DNA of 64,000 nucleotides from Bradyrhizobium sp. Ash2021 (GCF_031202265.1 NZ_CP100604.1:5128501-5192500), one strand, 5' to 3'. Counted from the first letter of the stretch, positions 52,905-61,272 are shown. Made by a program: numbers and translations. Notes: generated by a model from the sequence alone, not told the origin.

Positions 52905-53035
52905 TCCTGATGTCTCAATTGGGTCAATCGCGTCACTTTGACCGCGCGCCGCTCACTTCCGGTCTTCCCCAATTAGCAGACATTCTCAGGGTCATTCGGC
53001 ATGTCTCAAAAGTGCCAAGAACAGACAATCGGTTG
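52905..53035. repeat. Dispersed intergenic repeat, copy at 52.9 kb
   Basis: TGATGTCTCAATTGGGTCAA, CACTTCCGGTCTTCCCCAAT, TAGCAGACATTC and ATGTCTCAAAAGTGCCAAGA: the same order of blocks as the copy at 51690-51815 with diverged bases. It lies just upstream of the PF04392-like gene. Confidence 0.65.
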
Positions 53036-53157
53036 ATCATGACGGCCGAGCAGGGATCGCAAATTGAAAGAGAGCCCCGCGTGGCTGGCAAGCAGTGGCC
53101 AATAGGCGTCCGCCGTGGGAGTCCGCCGGTCGAGGCACCGAAACAGCCGCGACCTGA

Positions 53158-53421
53158 TCAGCCGCAGATGCGCACGCGGCGCTCGCGCCAGCCATGCCCG
53201 TCCCAGAAGTGCTGGGTTATCCAGCGGCAGGGCGGGATCGGCTCTCCAACCGGGGCATCGACATAGCCCGACCAGTACGGATAGCCGCCGGGTCCGGGAT
53301 AAGTGCGCGGATACGGATTGCCGCCGGGGCCGTAATCATAGCGCGGACCAGCATAAGCGGGCGAGGCTGCTGAAGCCACCAAAGTCGCGACGGCAGCGAG
53401 AGCCAACAACGTCTTCCTCAT
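53158..53421 (-). CDS. Small secreted Gly/Pro/Tyr-rich protein
   Basis: 87 residues from the ATG at 53421. Signal peptide (MRKTLLALAAVATLVASAAS, then PAYA), then YDYGPGGNPYPRTYPGPGGY, ending ITQHFWDGHGWRERRVRICG. The C-terminal CRWITQHFWDGHGWRERRVRIC block is shared by many small rhizobial periplasmic proteins, possibly forming a disulfide between the two Cys. Function unknown. Confidence 0.75.
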   Translation of the reverse strand: MRKTLLALAAVATLVASAASPAYAGPRYDYGPGGNPYPRTYPGPGGYPYWSGYVDAPVGEPIPPCRWITQHFWDGHGWRERRVRICG

Positions 53422-53695
53422 GGTGATACCTTTCCAACGCTGCGAAGGCTGCAAGACGATCGCTGAGCAATGCAGCGTCAGCGTCGACAAGCTGAAATGT
53501 CAAGGAGGGTGATCTCAGCAAGGCTATTGTCTGGCGACCCCCTCCGATGTCGCCTTCGGGTCAAACTCAGAAGTCCGGATGCTCAACCCGGAGGTCGGCT
53601 TCACCCTCAATAACGGACATCATCGGCCAAGCCTATGAGCTCCGAAAGCCGTGCGCGGCTAAGGAAACCCACCGATGCGTTGGGCCGCCTCGCCG
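53422..53695. other. Intergenic region with a repeat copy
   Basis: It includes GGTCAAACTCAGAAGTCCGG, CTTCACCCTCAATAACGGACATCATCGG (about 53600-53630), a further diverged member of the dispersed family, and an inverted pair GACCCCCTCCGATGTCGCCTTCGGGTC. No gene seen. Confidence 0.5.
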
Positions 53696-54115
53696 CTATC
53701 GATCCGCCACGGGATCGTGCCCGCTCACCAGCGGCGCGCCGGCCGCGTCTGCTGGAGTAGTTGATCCGCTCTTTCGGGTCGTAGCAGTTCTTCTAGACTG
53801 GGTCGGCTTCTTCTTGCTCGACGCCGACCGCTTGAACTTGCCCGTGATGTCGTCAGCAATGGCAAGTGCCTTGTCGTCGCTCTCATGGATCGCGATCCAT
53901 TCGACCCAACCGACAAGCCAGTGCGATTCGCGAACGACAATGACCGTCTCGCTCTCGCCGCCGAGATCACGCAGCATGCTGGTGAAGTTGCTGCGCTCCA
54001 ATGCGACGCTATCGCGCGACTGGCCGACGCCGGAGGAATAGTATGCCGGCCAGACCGCGCCGAAGTAATTCGGAGGCATGGTCCAGCGCTTCAGGAATTC
54101 CGGATCATAGGTCAC
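53696..54115 (-). CDS. Hypothetical mobile-region protein
   Basis: 139 residues from a GTG at 54115 placed 7 bp after GGGAGG (54131-54126 on the plus strand as CCTCCC). N-terminus VTYDPEFLKRWTMPPNYFGA, then ERSNFTSMLRDLGGESETVI, VVRESHWLVGWVEWIAIHES, DDKALAIADDITGKFKRSAS and a Ser/Thr/Lys-rich tail. Hydrophobic patterning in the first 100 residues is good. No family recognised. It lies at the left edge of a mosaic of decayed mobile-element genes. Confidence 0.55.
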   Translation of the reverse strand: MTYDPEFLKRWTMPPNYFGAVWPAYYSSGVGQSRDSVALERSNFTSMLRDLGGESETVIVVRESHWLVGWVEWIAIHESDDKALAIADDITGKFKRSASSKKKPTQSRRTATTRKSGSTTPADAAGAPLVSGHDPVADR

Positions 54116-54449
54116 TGCGAAACCTCCCATGACGTTCGCGATGGGTCCCTCTGCGGAGAATTTCCTGGCAAAATATGGGTCCCTCCACATCCTGACACAG
54201 CGAAAAATACGGCGCCAGGAATATGGGACCCTTTGCGGGGAGATCGGATCAATATTTCCAACGGCGGCCCGAGCAGTCTGGCCCCGGTGGCCGGACGGCT
54301 CCCCTTGGGGTCGAGGCGTGGGTCGGGTCTGGTGCCGCGACTGGCGCGATGGTGCGCGGCGCGCTGCACCTCGGCGGCCCCCGGTTGAACGCCGCAGCGA
54401 TATCGAGCGCAGCGTTGACGTTGCATATCTTGCAGGGCGTCGGCCAATG

Positions 54450-54685
54450 ACACAATCGGGGCCGGACACGAAGCCTGGGCGCGGTTCAAGGATCGGGACC
54501 GCGCGACGTGGTCGGACTGGCTCGACGTCGCCCGCGCCCTCGCCATCGGTCGAAGCCTCGCAATGACGGCGGGCTCGGCGAACCGGCCGGTCGGCACGCG
54601 CTACAATCGCGCCATCGGCGCGTGGCTGGCAACCAACGGCCTGGCCGAGATCGCCGCGCAAGAGCCGCAGGGAAAGACCGGGTAG
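54450..54685 (+). pseudogene. 3' fragment of a rhizobial mobile-element gene
   Basis: One frame reads IGAGHEAWARFKDRDRATWS, then DWLDVARALAIGRSLAMTAG, RPVGTRYNRAIGAWLATNGL and ends KTG-TAG. The pattern W-x-D/S-W-hydrophobic-x-hydrophobic-G-x-A-hydrophobic-x-IGR is typical of a conserved but unnamed protein in phage-like islands. The N-terminal part is missing, so it is a remnant. Confidence 0.45.
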
Positions 54686-54737
54686 AAAATCCAACCCACG
54701 CGTGTATATCATCGTCCCCTCACGGGGGACTTCTTTC

Positions 54738-55166
54738 ATGCGCCACCTTTTTGCACTGGCATTGCTTTGGCCGGTTTCGGCACAGGCCGGATGGTTTAGC
54801 TACGACAGTTACGAAGACTGCATGCTCGACCGGATGAAAGGTCAGAGCACAATGATGTATCAAGCGGCTCAGAAAGACTGCAAAAAGCGCTTCGATGTAG
54901 AGGACGAAATTACTTATCTTGGGGACCAGATGAAGCGAAACTGGGAGTACGACCACGGCGAGTTGACGATTGAGATTATCGACAACACTACGGATTATAG
55001 GCCGACGCGGGGCGAGTTTTCCTTTTCCGAAAAGCCCTGCAAAGAGTCAAAGGACAGCGACTTTGGCCAGCCTGTAGCCATGGAGATAAACAAGCCTAAC
55101 CGGCAAATGCCGTTCATGATACCTGTATGCATGAAGACACTCAAACTTTGGGGAAAATACAAGTAG
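54738..55166 (+). CDS. Small secreted hypothetical protein, low-GC
   Basis: 142 residues from the ATG at 54738 (MRHLFALALLWPVSAQAGWF), with a signal peptide cut after AQA. Five cysteines (EDCMLD, KDCKKR, KPCKES, PVCMKT). The mature protein is rich in Lys/Asp and of lower GC than its surroundings, indicating recent transfer. No family recognised. Confidence 0.65.
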   Translation: MRHLFALALLWPVSAQAGWFSYDSYEDCMLDRMKGQSTMMYQAAQKDCKKRFDVEDEITYLGDQMKRNWEYDHGELTIEIIDNTTDYRPTRGEFSFSEKPCKESKDSDFGQPVAMEINKPNRQMPFMIPVCMKTLKLWGKYK

Positions 55167-55490
55167 CTAAGCCTCGTCGACTGAGTCCATCTTCCCGCCT
55201 CTGATCAGGAACGACGATCTCGGCGGCTTGCGCTTCTTGCAGTCGCGGCCGGTGCGCTTGGCAACTGGTAAGTTGTCTCCGGTTGCTTTGCGGGCCTCGC
55301 CGACTGTCGGATGCGCCACTCCGATCTTCGCCGCTATCGCTCGATCAGACATTTCCGGGTTCTCCTCGAACGCCTTCGCGGCGCGCTCGCCTGCATCGGG
55401 AAAATCCGCTGACTCAAAATTAACTCTCGGCTGACTCAGCGGTAACTCTTTTCGCGTAGGATCACATTGCGACTTTTCATCTCGAATCAT
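55167..55490 (-). CDS. Helix-turn-helix protein related to a partition/replication domain
   Basis: 107 residues from the ATG at 55490 (MIRDEKSQCDPTRKELPLSQ). HTH: ENPEMSDRAIAAKIGVAHPT, then VGEARKATGDNLPVAKRTGR, ending with a basic tail. It matches the fragment at 3253-3435 (SDRAIAREIGASPTTVGEAR). It may be a complete small DNA-binding protein or the C-terminal half of a larger one. Confidence 0.45.
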   Translation of the reverse strand: MIRDEKSQCDPTRKELPLSQPRVNFESADFPDAGERAAKAFEENPEMSDRAIAAKIGVAHPTVGEARKATGDNLPVAKRTGRDCKKRKPPRSSFLIRGGKMDSVDEA

Positions 55491-55501
55491 GAAAGAGAAC
55501 C

Positions 55502-55771
55502 ATGCCCCTAATAGCCACGGCTGAACTCCCGCTCCGATCATCGTCCCGCTTTGGCTGGTCGCTCCCCATACGAGCCGAAGATGGGACGGTCGTTCGAGTC
55601 GAAGTATCAGACTGTGCGTTGTTGGCTTTGGGGTCGCCCTGCCTGGATCGCATTCCCCAGATCGAAGGTGAGCACCGTTCGAGAATTGAAACGATCGCGT
55701 CAGCCAAACATGACGGCGGTTTGATAGAGCAAGATGGGTCTGTTCTTATCACACAGGCCGACATTGATTAG
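55502..55771 (+). CDS. Small hypothetical protein (DUF1488-like pattern)
   Basis: 89 residues (MPLIATAELPLRSSSRFGWS, then VRVEVSDCALLALGSP, IETIASAKHDGGLIEQDGSV, LITQADID). The overall strand-helix pattern and VEVSDCALLALG segment resemble small DUF1488-type proteins, but the match is by eye. It is divergent from the HTH gene at 55490 with 11 bp between starts, so the two may share a control region. Confidence 0.5.
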   Translation: MPLIATAELPLRSSSRFGWSLPIRAEDGTVVRVEVSDCALLALGSPCLDRIPQIEGEHRSRIETIASAKHDGGLIEQDGSVLITQADID

Positions 55772-56110
55772 GGGAAAAACTCCGCGTGCACGCGGTCGGC
55801 GGCTTCTGCGCCTCGACCGCCTGCTCGAATTGAGCGGCGGGGACATTGGCGACGCGGATGGCTTGCTTGCGCTGATGTTCCGAAACACCAGCCTCATGAG
55901 CGATGGCTTCTCGGGTTTGGCGGGTACCCGCCAAATGCTGATTGTTTCGCCGCCCATCAAACTCCTTCAGCAGTTCGCCCATCCGCCGAACCGCTCGCGC
56001 CTGGATACGGTCGGCGAGTAGCATTCATAGACCTCGTACTCGGCATCGAGAATGCGACGCCGAGCCCGTAGGAAGCCCGCCATGCGTTCGGACATCTGGC
56101 CGGTGTCGGA
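55749..56110 (-). pseudogene. Broken plasmid/phage-type DNA-binding protein
   Basis: A 91-residue frame (56024-55749) reads MLLADRIQARAVRRMGELLK, EFDGRRNNQHLAGTRQTREA, IAHEAGVSEHQRKQAIRVAN and VPAAQFEQAVEAQKPPTA, the central helix-turn-helix part of a protein common in rhizobial plasmids and phages. The preceding part (MSERMAGFLRARRRILDAEY) is in another frame, so a frameshift has broken the gene. It is probably non-functional. Confidence 0.55.
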
Positions 56111-56256
56111 CAGCGGGCAAGCCGGATCAACGCATGCAGCGCCACGCGCACGAAGCTGTGGGCTCTGCCTTTTAATTCCGGCGGATTCGCCGGATTATCG
56201 CGCCCGCGCCGCTCACCCAAGGCTGTCGGCACATACACCGGCAAATCTCGCAAGTT

Positions 56257-56421
56257 CATCGCGCATGTCGCGCCATTCGGCGAGGCGCAAGTAGGAGATC
56301 CGCACGCTGGCGGGTGATGCCGATGTCGGCGAGCCTCAGAGAAGGTCGCCTGTGAGCGCGGGGTCAGAGGCACCGCGTTCTCGTGAGGCCGGGACACGCC
56401 ATCGCATCAGCGGGCCGCGCT
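56257..56421. repeat. 165-bp direct repeat, copy A
   Basis: It runs from CATCGCGCATGTCGCGCC to GGGCCGCGCT and is nearly identical to 58504-58668 (only a few differences over 165 bp). Contents look like decayed coding DNA. Confidence 0.85.
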
Positions 56422-57066
56422 AGACTCGGCGCGGGACATCGTGGTGCCGATCGACCGGCGCGACATCGGCGCGAGGCGACGGTGCCGGCGCGCGCTCGGA
56501 AATTTCTGGCAAAAATTTGCGGGTCCCATCTGGAAAAGAGGACCCGTTGGGGACGAGGCCTAAATAGAAAACTCGACGGCGGGCCGATGGAAAGTCCCCC
56601 GGCAGGGGTTAAGGGGTCCGTTACAGAGTCCGACCAAGCACAAGGTCGGCCGTGGCAAGGTCGAATGACGCGCGGCACCGTGACGGTATGGCCCTTGGCG
56701 TTGTCGGCGTTGTTGACGTTGGCATGGTCGTCTGACCTCTTCGTCCTCGCCCGCGCGGCGCTGGAAGGCGCGGTCCGCAATGCCGACGACCTAATCAGCC
56801 TCGCCGATCAGCCCCGGCGGACTTGCGCAGCATAGTGATTCATGGTTTCGCGAACGCCGACACCTTCGCCGGCATTGCCGGCGCGATGTCCGGTTCACCC
56901 CGGTAATCCGACATCATCAGCGCGGCCGGCTATGTCCGAGATGTGCCAACAACAGACATGGCGAACCAAATCAACCAAAGAAAAAGCCGCCCGAAGGCGG
57001 CTCAAACCTGATGATCAAAGATTAGGCGACCATCAATCCTTGCAGACGAAAGGACGATATTGAATT
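56422..57066. other. Decayed region with repeat blocks
   Basis: No intact gene. It contains AAATTTCTGGCAAAAATTTG (56500-56519) and GGTCCC, part of a motif repeated at 54.2 and 59.3 kb, and a dispersed repeat copy (about 56880-56960: CGGTAATCCGACATCATCAG, then GCCAACAACAGACATGG). Hairpin AAAAAGCCGCCC-GAAGGCGGCTC at 56980-57004 resembles a terminator for the gene at 57067-57453 region. Confidence 0.5.
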
Positions 57067-57453
57067 TTAGCGCGACGATAGCTGAGGTGATCGCGCCATC
57101 ACGAAATAGGCAGAGCCCGCCGCTCCGAAGAGATAGATTAAAGCAGCAACCCATCCCATTGAATTCAGCGTACCTGCCGTGGTCCCCATGACAACTACAA
57201 TCAACCCAACTGTGTTGCCGATAATGGTAGGTATAAACACGCCGCGCATGGACTCCGATGAGCCGTCCCGGGCGAACCAGAAAATGAGGCCCAATCCCAC
57301 CAGCGCTGCACCAAATAGTCGCGCCATAAGCACGGTTGAAGCCGAAGTTGCCATTCCATAGCTGGCGGCTACCTGTTCTGGAGCTAGTACAAAACCGACA
57401 CCATGCACCAGGGCAAGAACAGCAATAATTGTGAAAAATGTTTTGATCGTCAT
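57067..57453 (-). CDS. Four-helix membrane protein
   Basis: 128 residues with a signal-like first helix (TFFTIIAVLALVHGVGFVLA) and further helices at about 42-62 (ARLFGAALVGLGLIFWFA), 73-92 (IIGNTVGLIVVVMGTTAG) and 98-118 (MGWVAALIYLFGAAGSAYFV). Small four-TM proteins of this sort (DUF4345-like) are widespread. GGGGGTATCTGCT precedes the ATG. Function unknown. Confidence 0.75.
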   Translation of the reverse strand: MTIKTFFTIIAVLALVHGVGFVLAPEQVAASYGMATSASTVLMARLFGAALVGLGLIFWFARDGSSESMRGVFIPTIIGNTVGLIVVVMGTTAGTLNSMGWVAALIYLFGAAGSAYFVMARSPQLSSR

Positions 57454-57679
57454 AGCAGATACCCCCTTCCACCGCCGAAAGCGAAATGCTGACCGGCATC
57501 GCTAACAGATCGGAACCATTCCGATTATGCAAGAAACGTCATCTGTACGAACGAACTTACCCGACGGCTGTTGCACCGCACCCCAAAGTGCGGTTTCACA
57601 TGTAGCATATCGGGCGGCCGGGACTGAGGACCAACTTCCGAAAAGTGCTATTTCCGGACTCATGCACCGCAGCAACGGA

Positions 57680-57718
57680 TTATTTGATGATCTCGTTGGC
57701 CAGCGCGAGCAGCATTAG
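57680..57718 (-). pseudogene. 3' tail remnant of a PF04392-type binding-protein gene
   Basis: The minus strand reads MLLALANEIIK then TAA, preceded by a hexamer-rich repeat block (TTCCGAAAAGTGCTATTTCCGGACTCATG on the plus strand at 57638-57663). This matches the end and downstream repeat of the complete gene at 51828-52802 ([10 protein letters not shown]). Only the last dozen codons remain. Confidence 0.6.
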
Positions 57719-57723
57719 CAGTT

Positions 57724-58257
57724 CTACTTGGCAACGCCGCAAGCGATGCGCGCGCCGCCACCACCCAAGGGCGCTGGCTGGTCGGAGTAATTATCGCCGC
57801 CCGCGTGGATCATAATCGAGCGCCCCTTGACGTCGGCCACAATGAGGTGCGGCACTACCACGGCCTCCGTGGCCTTGCCGCTAGCATCGACGGTTAGCAC
57901 GGGCATGTCGCCCTTGTGGCCCTCGCCATACGGTCCGAGGTGTTTGCCAGTGTCGGCTGGGTCATAATGGCCACCCGCCGCCATGCCGGCCGCTGGCTGG
58001 CCATTCGGTCCAGGGCCCGGGCCACAATTCGGATTAACGTGGGCATGGAATCCATGGTCGCCCGGCGGTAGACCGACCAGCCGTGGCGTGATCTGCAACC
58101 CTGTTTGGGTATCGGACAAAACAAGCGTGCCAATCTCCTTGCCGTCGCCGTTGGCATCGATTGCGTTCATGGTGATCGTCTCGCTAGCGGCATAAGCAGC
58201 GCTCGCACCAGTTACTATGGTCGCGGCAGCCAGCGTCACAACGTTGGATGATCTCAT
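57724..58257 (-). CDS. sodC: Cu/Zn superoxide dismutase (periplasmic)
   Basis: 177 residues with a signal peptide (1-23). Metal ligands: HGFHAHVNPNCG (two His), AAGGHYDPADTGKHLGPYGE (His and the zinc-binding region), GHKGDMPVL (Asp) and IMIHAGGDNYSDQP (last His). Cys pair: NCG and IACGVAK. SodC removes superoxide in the periplasm. A TGGGAGGCTCAG ribosome-binding site precedes the ATG. It lies 6 bp after the binding-protein remnant on the same strand, with no operon partner. Confidence 0.95.
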   Translation of the reverse strand: MRSSNVVTLAAATIVTGASAAYAASETITMNAIDANGDGKEIGTLVLSDTQTGLQITPRLVGLPPGDHGFHAHVNPNCGPGPGPNGQPAAGMAAGGHYDPADTGKHLGPYGEGHKGDMPVLTVDASGKATEAVVVPHLIVADVKGRSIMIHAGGDNYSDQPAPLGGGGARIACGVAK

Positions 58258-58503
58258 CTGAGCCTCCCATTTCGGGATCGAGTATCGTAGCGAGTTAAAT
58301 TAGCACACTGAAAGTGGCCGAGTGTGGTTCGAGCGGAGGAAGCACAGTCCCGCTGATGTCGCATAGGGGTCAGACTCGGACCTCCCGGCCCCGAAACACA
58401 ACTTCCGCTGCGCCCCCCGGAAGCGGACATCGCGGAAGAACCCGGATCGCGGTCTCTTCTGCCAGCGCGCCCTGGACGGCTCCCTCGACGACATCGACGC
58501 CGG

Positions 58504-58668
58504 CATCGCGCATGCCGCGCCATTCGGCGAGACGCAAGTAGGAGATCCGCACGCTGGCGGGTGATGCCGATGTCGGCGAGCCTCAGAGAAGGTCGCCTGT
58601 GAGCGCGGGGTCAGAGGCACCGCGTTCTCGTGAGGCCGGGACACGCCAACGCATCGGCGGGCCGCGCT
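58504..58668. repeat. 165-bp direct repeat, copy B
   Basis: It is nearly identical to 56257-56421 in the same orientation, 2.25 kb apart. The SodC and DUF4345-like genes lie between the copies. Confidence 0.85.
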
Positions 58669-59433
58669 GCTGATCTGGCGCACCATTCGCAGGGGATGGT
58701 GGAGTCCCATGAGGATCAACGCCGGCAAAAAATATGCAAGTGCAGATGGGACCAAGGCGTTGGCGCGCTCCACGGATTTCGGGCTGACGTTGAGCAGCGA
58801 CGAGGCTCCGTCAATTGACGTACCCTCGCTATGCTGGTTTCCGCCGAGGCCGAGGTTCGCCAGCTTCGCCGCCACTCACGACATTGAGCAGGACGGCGGC
58901 ATCAGCATCAGACCTAGCGTTGCAGATCAACGCTCGGAGACATTGAGCATCGTGGCGGCGGCGGCGCGAGAAGTATGCAAATTTGCATCCTTCTCGGTTG
59001 GCCTGTGCGACGGCATGCTCTCGATCTTCGACGCCACCCAAGCCGCTGGCTTTCATTGAGATGCCGCCGCTGCAGGTTTTTCCGGCCGGCGTCGGAACAG
59101 CGGGCAAGGCAGACAAACGCATGTAGCGCCACGCGCACGAAGCTGCGGGCCTGTCCGGCGCGGATGGGACCAAAGCGCTGTGAGTGGCCGGCCGGATCAA
59201 TCCCGTGATCAGCCAGCAGGGGCAAAAGAAATACTTCTTCGAGTATTACCTGAAAATTTCCCGGAATATAAAAATGGGTCCCCTTTGAGGGGAGATCGTG
59301 AACTAAAATTTCCCCTGCCGGCCGAGCAGTTCGGGCCACGCCCGGGGGACGGCTCCCCTTGGGGGCGGAGCGGTCGAGGCCGAGGTGGCGCATGGGCGCA
59401 TGGTGCGCAGCGTCGCGCTACTTCTCGGCGGCG
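58669..59433. other. Mosaic of decayed sequence
   Basis: No intact gene. It contains CGCCACGCGCACGAAGCTG (59127-59145, also at about 56150) and GTCCGGCGCGGATGGGACCA, plus a GGGTCCCCTTTGAGGGGAGATCG block (59277-59299) resembling 54.2 kb. The pieces suggest several generations of duplication and deletion. Confidence 0.5.
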
Positions 59434-60051
59434 CTATGCTGCCGCCGCCCGCTTGGCGAGTTTCGCGATCGTCGCGCGGCTGCAGCCGGTGACAGCCTGG
59501 ATCGCATTCCACGACTTGCCATCGCCGAGCATGGCGGCAATGCCGGCGTTGCGCTCAGTGTCTTCGGGCCGGCCCTTGTAGCGGCCCTCGGCCTTCGCCT
59601 TGGCCTGGCCCTGCGCCTGGCGGCGGCGGCGATCGTCGTAGTCCTTGCGAGCGACCGCAGCGAGCATGTCGAGCAACATGCCGTTGATCGCCTCGAACAT
59701 GCGCGAGGTGAACGCATCGGCCGTCTTGGCCGCCATCATCCACGACGTCGGCAAGTCCAACGCGACGACGCGGACCTGGCGCGATGTCAGCTCGGCCTTG
59801 AGCTTCTCCCAGTCGCCAGCAGTAAGGCGCGACAACCGGTCGACCTGCTCGACCAGCAGGATGTCACCAGGTGCGCTATCGGCGAGCAGCCGGAACAGCT
59901 CCGGCCGCGCCAGCTTGGTGCCGCTCTCGTTCTCGGCGTGCCAGGACGCGATCTTGAGGCCGCGCTCGGCGGCAAAGGCCTTGAGCTGGTCGCGGGCGCG
60001 GCCGGCGTCCTGGTCGGTGGTGCTGGCTCTGAGATAGGCTCGGACGAACAT
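59434..60051 (-). CDS. Serine recombinase (resolvase family) of an integrated element
   Basis: 205 residues from the ATG at 60051 (MFVRAYLRASTTDQDAGRAR). Resolvase domain with catalytic Ser in RAST, LLVEQVDRLSRLTAGDWEKL and the Arg cluster AVARKDYDDRRRRQAQGQAK, then an HTH (SWNAIQAVTGCSRATIAKLA). Longer linker than the resolvase at 24670-25215 and only distantly related. It could perform integration/excision or inversion for the element to its right. Confidence 0.9.
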   Translation of the reverse strand: MFVRAYLRASTTDQDAGRARDQLKAFAAERGLKIASWHAENESGTKLARPELFRLLADSAPGDILLVEQVDRLSRLTAGDWEKLKAELTSRQVRVVALDLPTSWMMAAKTADAFTSRMFEAINGMLLDMLAAVARKDYDDRRRRQAQGQAKAKAEGRYKGRPEDTERNAGIAAMLGDGKSWNAIQAVTGCSRATIAKLAKRAAAA

Positions 60052-60094
60052 GCAAAACCCCCATGAGTCTGGTTTGGATGGTTTACATGGTAAT

Positions 60095-60130
60095 GGTTCA
60101 GTATGGATTGTCAAACCATATTACTGAACC
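60095..60130. promoter_or_regulatory. Inverted repeat upstream of the recombinase gene
   Basis: GGTTCAGTA (60095-60103) and TACTGAACC (60122-60130) form a perfect 9-bp inverted repeat with an 18-bp spacer. Related half-sites GGTTTGGATGGTTT and TCAAACCATA are nearby. It is a candidate operator or recombination site. Confidence 0.5.
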
Positions 60131-60327
60131 ACGGTTTTGGCTGGTCTCGCAGGGTATACCCTAATTGAACCGGGTGAGATCGAGGGGAACGCGACGCGCG
60201 GCGGGCTGTTGGTATGTGGCGCGGCGAGGCTTGCCCCCCTTGCTTCGTTGGCGCGGGCTCCGCCGCCACTTCCCTGACACGACACAAGGCGGCGGGGCCA
60301 CAGGTCGGCGGCAAGTCGCCGCCGGCC

Positions 60328-60378
60328 GATCCGGAGGCAGCCTCCGAAAAAATTAGCGAGGGCCGTGAGGGCGAGGTG
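60328..60378. repeat. 51-bp direct repeat, first copy
   Basis: GATCCGGAGGCAGCCTCCGA then AAAAATTAGCGAGGGCCGTG and AGGGCGAGGTG. It contains the hairpin CGGAGGCAGCCTCCG. It is repeated exactly at 60575-60625. Confidence 0.85.
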
Positions 60379-60574
60379 GCAAATCGCTTAGGAACGCGAC
60401 GCGCGACTTGCCGTTGATCTCCCGCGGCGAGGCTTACCCCGGCCCGTTGCGCGGGCCTCGCCGCTCAACCCTCAGCCGACAGCGGCGAGGCCTCCTACGG
60501 TCGACGTGAGGTCGAGGTGAGGTGCCGTAACCCCCTCCGATCGCCAGCACCGGCAAGGTCGGCACGTAGCCGGC

Positions 60575-60625
60575 GATCCGGAGGCAGCCTCCGAAAAAAT
60601 TAGCGAGGGCCGTGAGGGCGAGGTG
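60575..60625. repeat. 51-bp direct repeat, second copy
   Basis: It is identical to 60328-60378, 247 bp away, in the same direction. Both follow CGGCGAGGCTT-type GC-rich blocks, so a larger unit may have duplicated. Confidence 0.85.
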
Positions 60626-60829
60626 TCAGAGCGGCCGGAGATCGCGCTTTCGCCTGCCCGCGATCTCAAACAGCCTGCGGGCCACGGCGACATAGCCCAA
60701 CGCCGCCAGGGTGCTTGCTGTCTGCCTCACCCGGTCAGGGCCGAGGCCGCTCGCCCGGATCAGCAATTCGGCCGTGTTGCTCTCGTCGACCTGCTCAAGG
60801 CGGGCCAGGCTGATGATGTATCCGACCAC
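60626..60829 (-). CDS. Small helical protein of the integrated element
   Basis: 67 residues from a GTG at 60829 (VVGYIISLARLEQVDESNTA, the first V read as Met), then ELLIRASGLGPDRVRQTAST, LAALGYVAVARRLFEIAGRR. A second frame starting at the ATG at 60923 (MGVDLRVDLARLAALDGEVP, then ESDTLLPLTSGSG) leads directly into it, so the original gene may have been one protein now broken by a one-base shift. Function unknown. Confidence 0.45.
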   Translation of the reverse strand: MVGYIISLARLEQVDESNTAELLIRASGLGPDRVRQTASTLAALGYVAVARRLFEIAGRRKRDLRPL

Positions 60830-60912
60830 TGCCGGAAGTCAGCGGGAGCAGCGTGTCGGACTCTGGCACCTCGCCATCGAGCGCCGCCAACCGAGCAAGA
60901 TCGACACGAAGA

Positions 60913-61272
60913 TCAACGCCCATTGATCACCTTGAGCGGTCGGCGCGGGATCGGTGCCTCGGCATTGCCCAACAACTCGATCGCCGTCGCGAAGCGCTGC
61001 GCGAATTCCGAAACGTCCACCGACGAGAGGTTGAGATCGACGTGGCGCGGGAGCAAGCTCGCGATGATCTTGCAGAATGTCGCCGGTTCTTTCGTGGCGC
61101 AATCATCAAGCGCCTGGATGCCGTGTTGCTGCCATGCGCTGGCGAGATCGCGCACAAAATCGGAAGCCAATTGGTTGCGGCTACCAACTTTACGGCCCGG
61201 TCCCGGTTTGCATCCGCTTAGAAATCGGCCTGACTTGCTGTCGCGGCCTTCGACTGTCGATGTCTCGCTCAT
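60913..61272 (-). CDS. Phage-type small protein (DUF5681-like)
   Basis: 119 residues. The N-terminus GRDSKSGRFLSGCKPGPGRK, then VGSRNQLASDFVRDLASAWQ, IQALDDCATKEPATFCKIIA and SLLPRHVDLNLSSVDVSEF, fits the DUF5681-type proteins found beside phage terminase and replication genes. The basic GRxxGSRN motif probably contacts DNA. No terminase is in view. Confidence 0.6.
   Translation of the reverse strand: MSETSTVEGRDSKSGRFLSGCKPGPGRKVGSRNQLASDFVRDLASAWQQHGIQALDDCATKEPATFCKIIASLLPRHVDLNLSSVDVSEFAQRFATAIELLGNAEAPIPRRPLKVINGR

Noticed and set aside
60472..60693. 73-codon minus-strand frame over the 51-bp repeat
   Set aside because: The repeated TSPSRPSLIFSEAASGSP segment comes from non-coding direct repeats; no ribosome-binding site.
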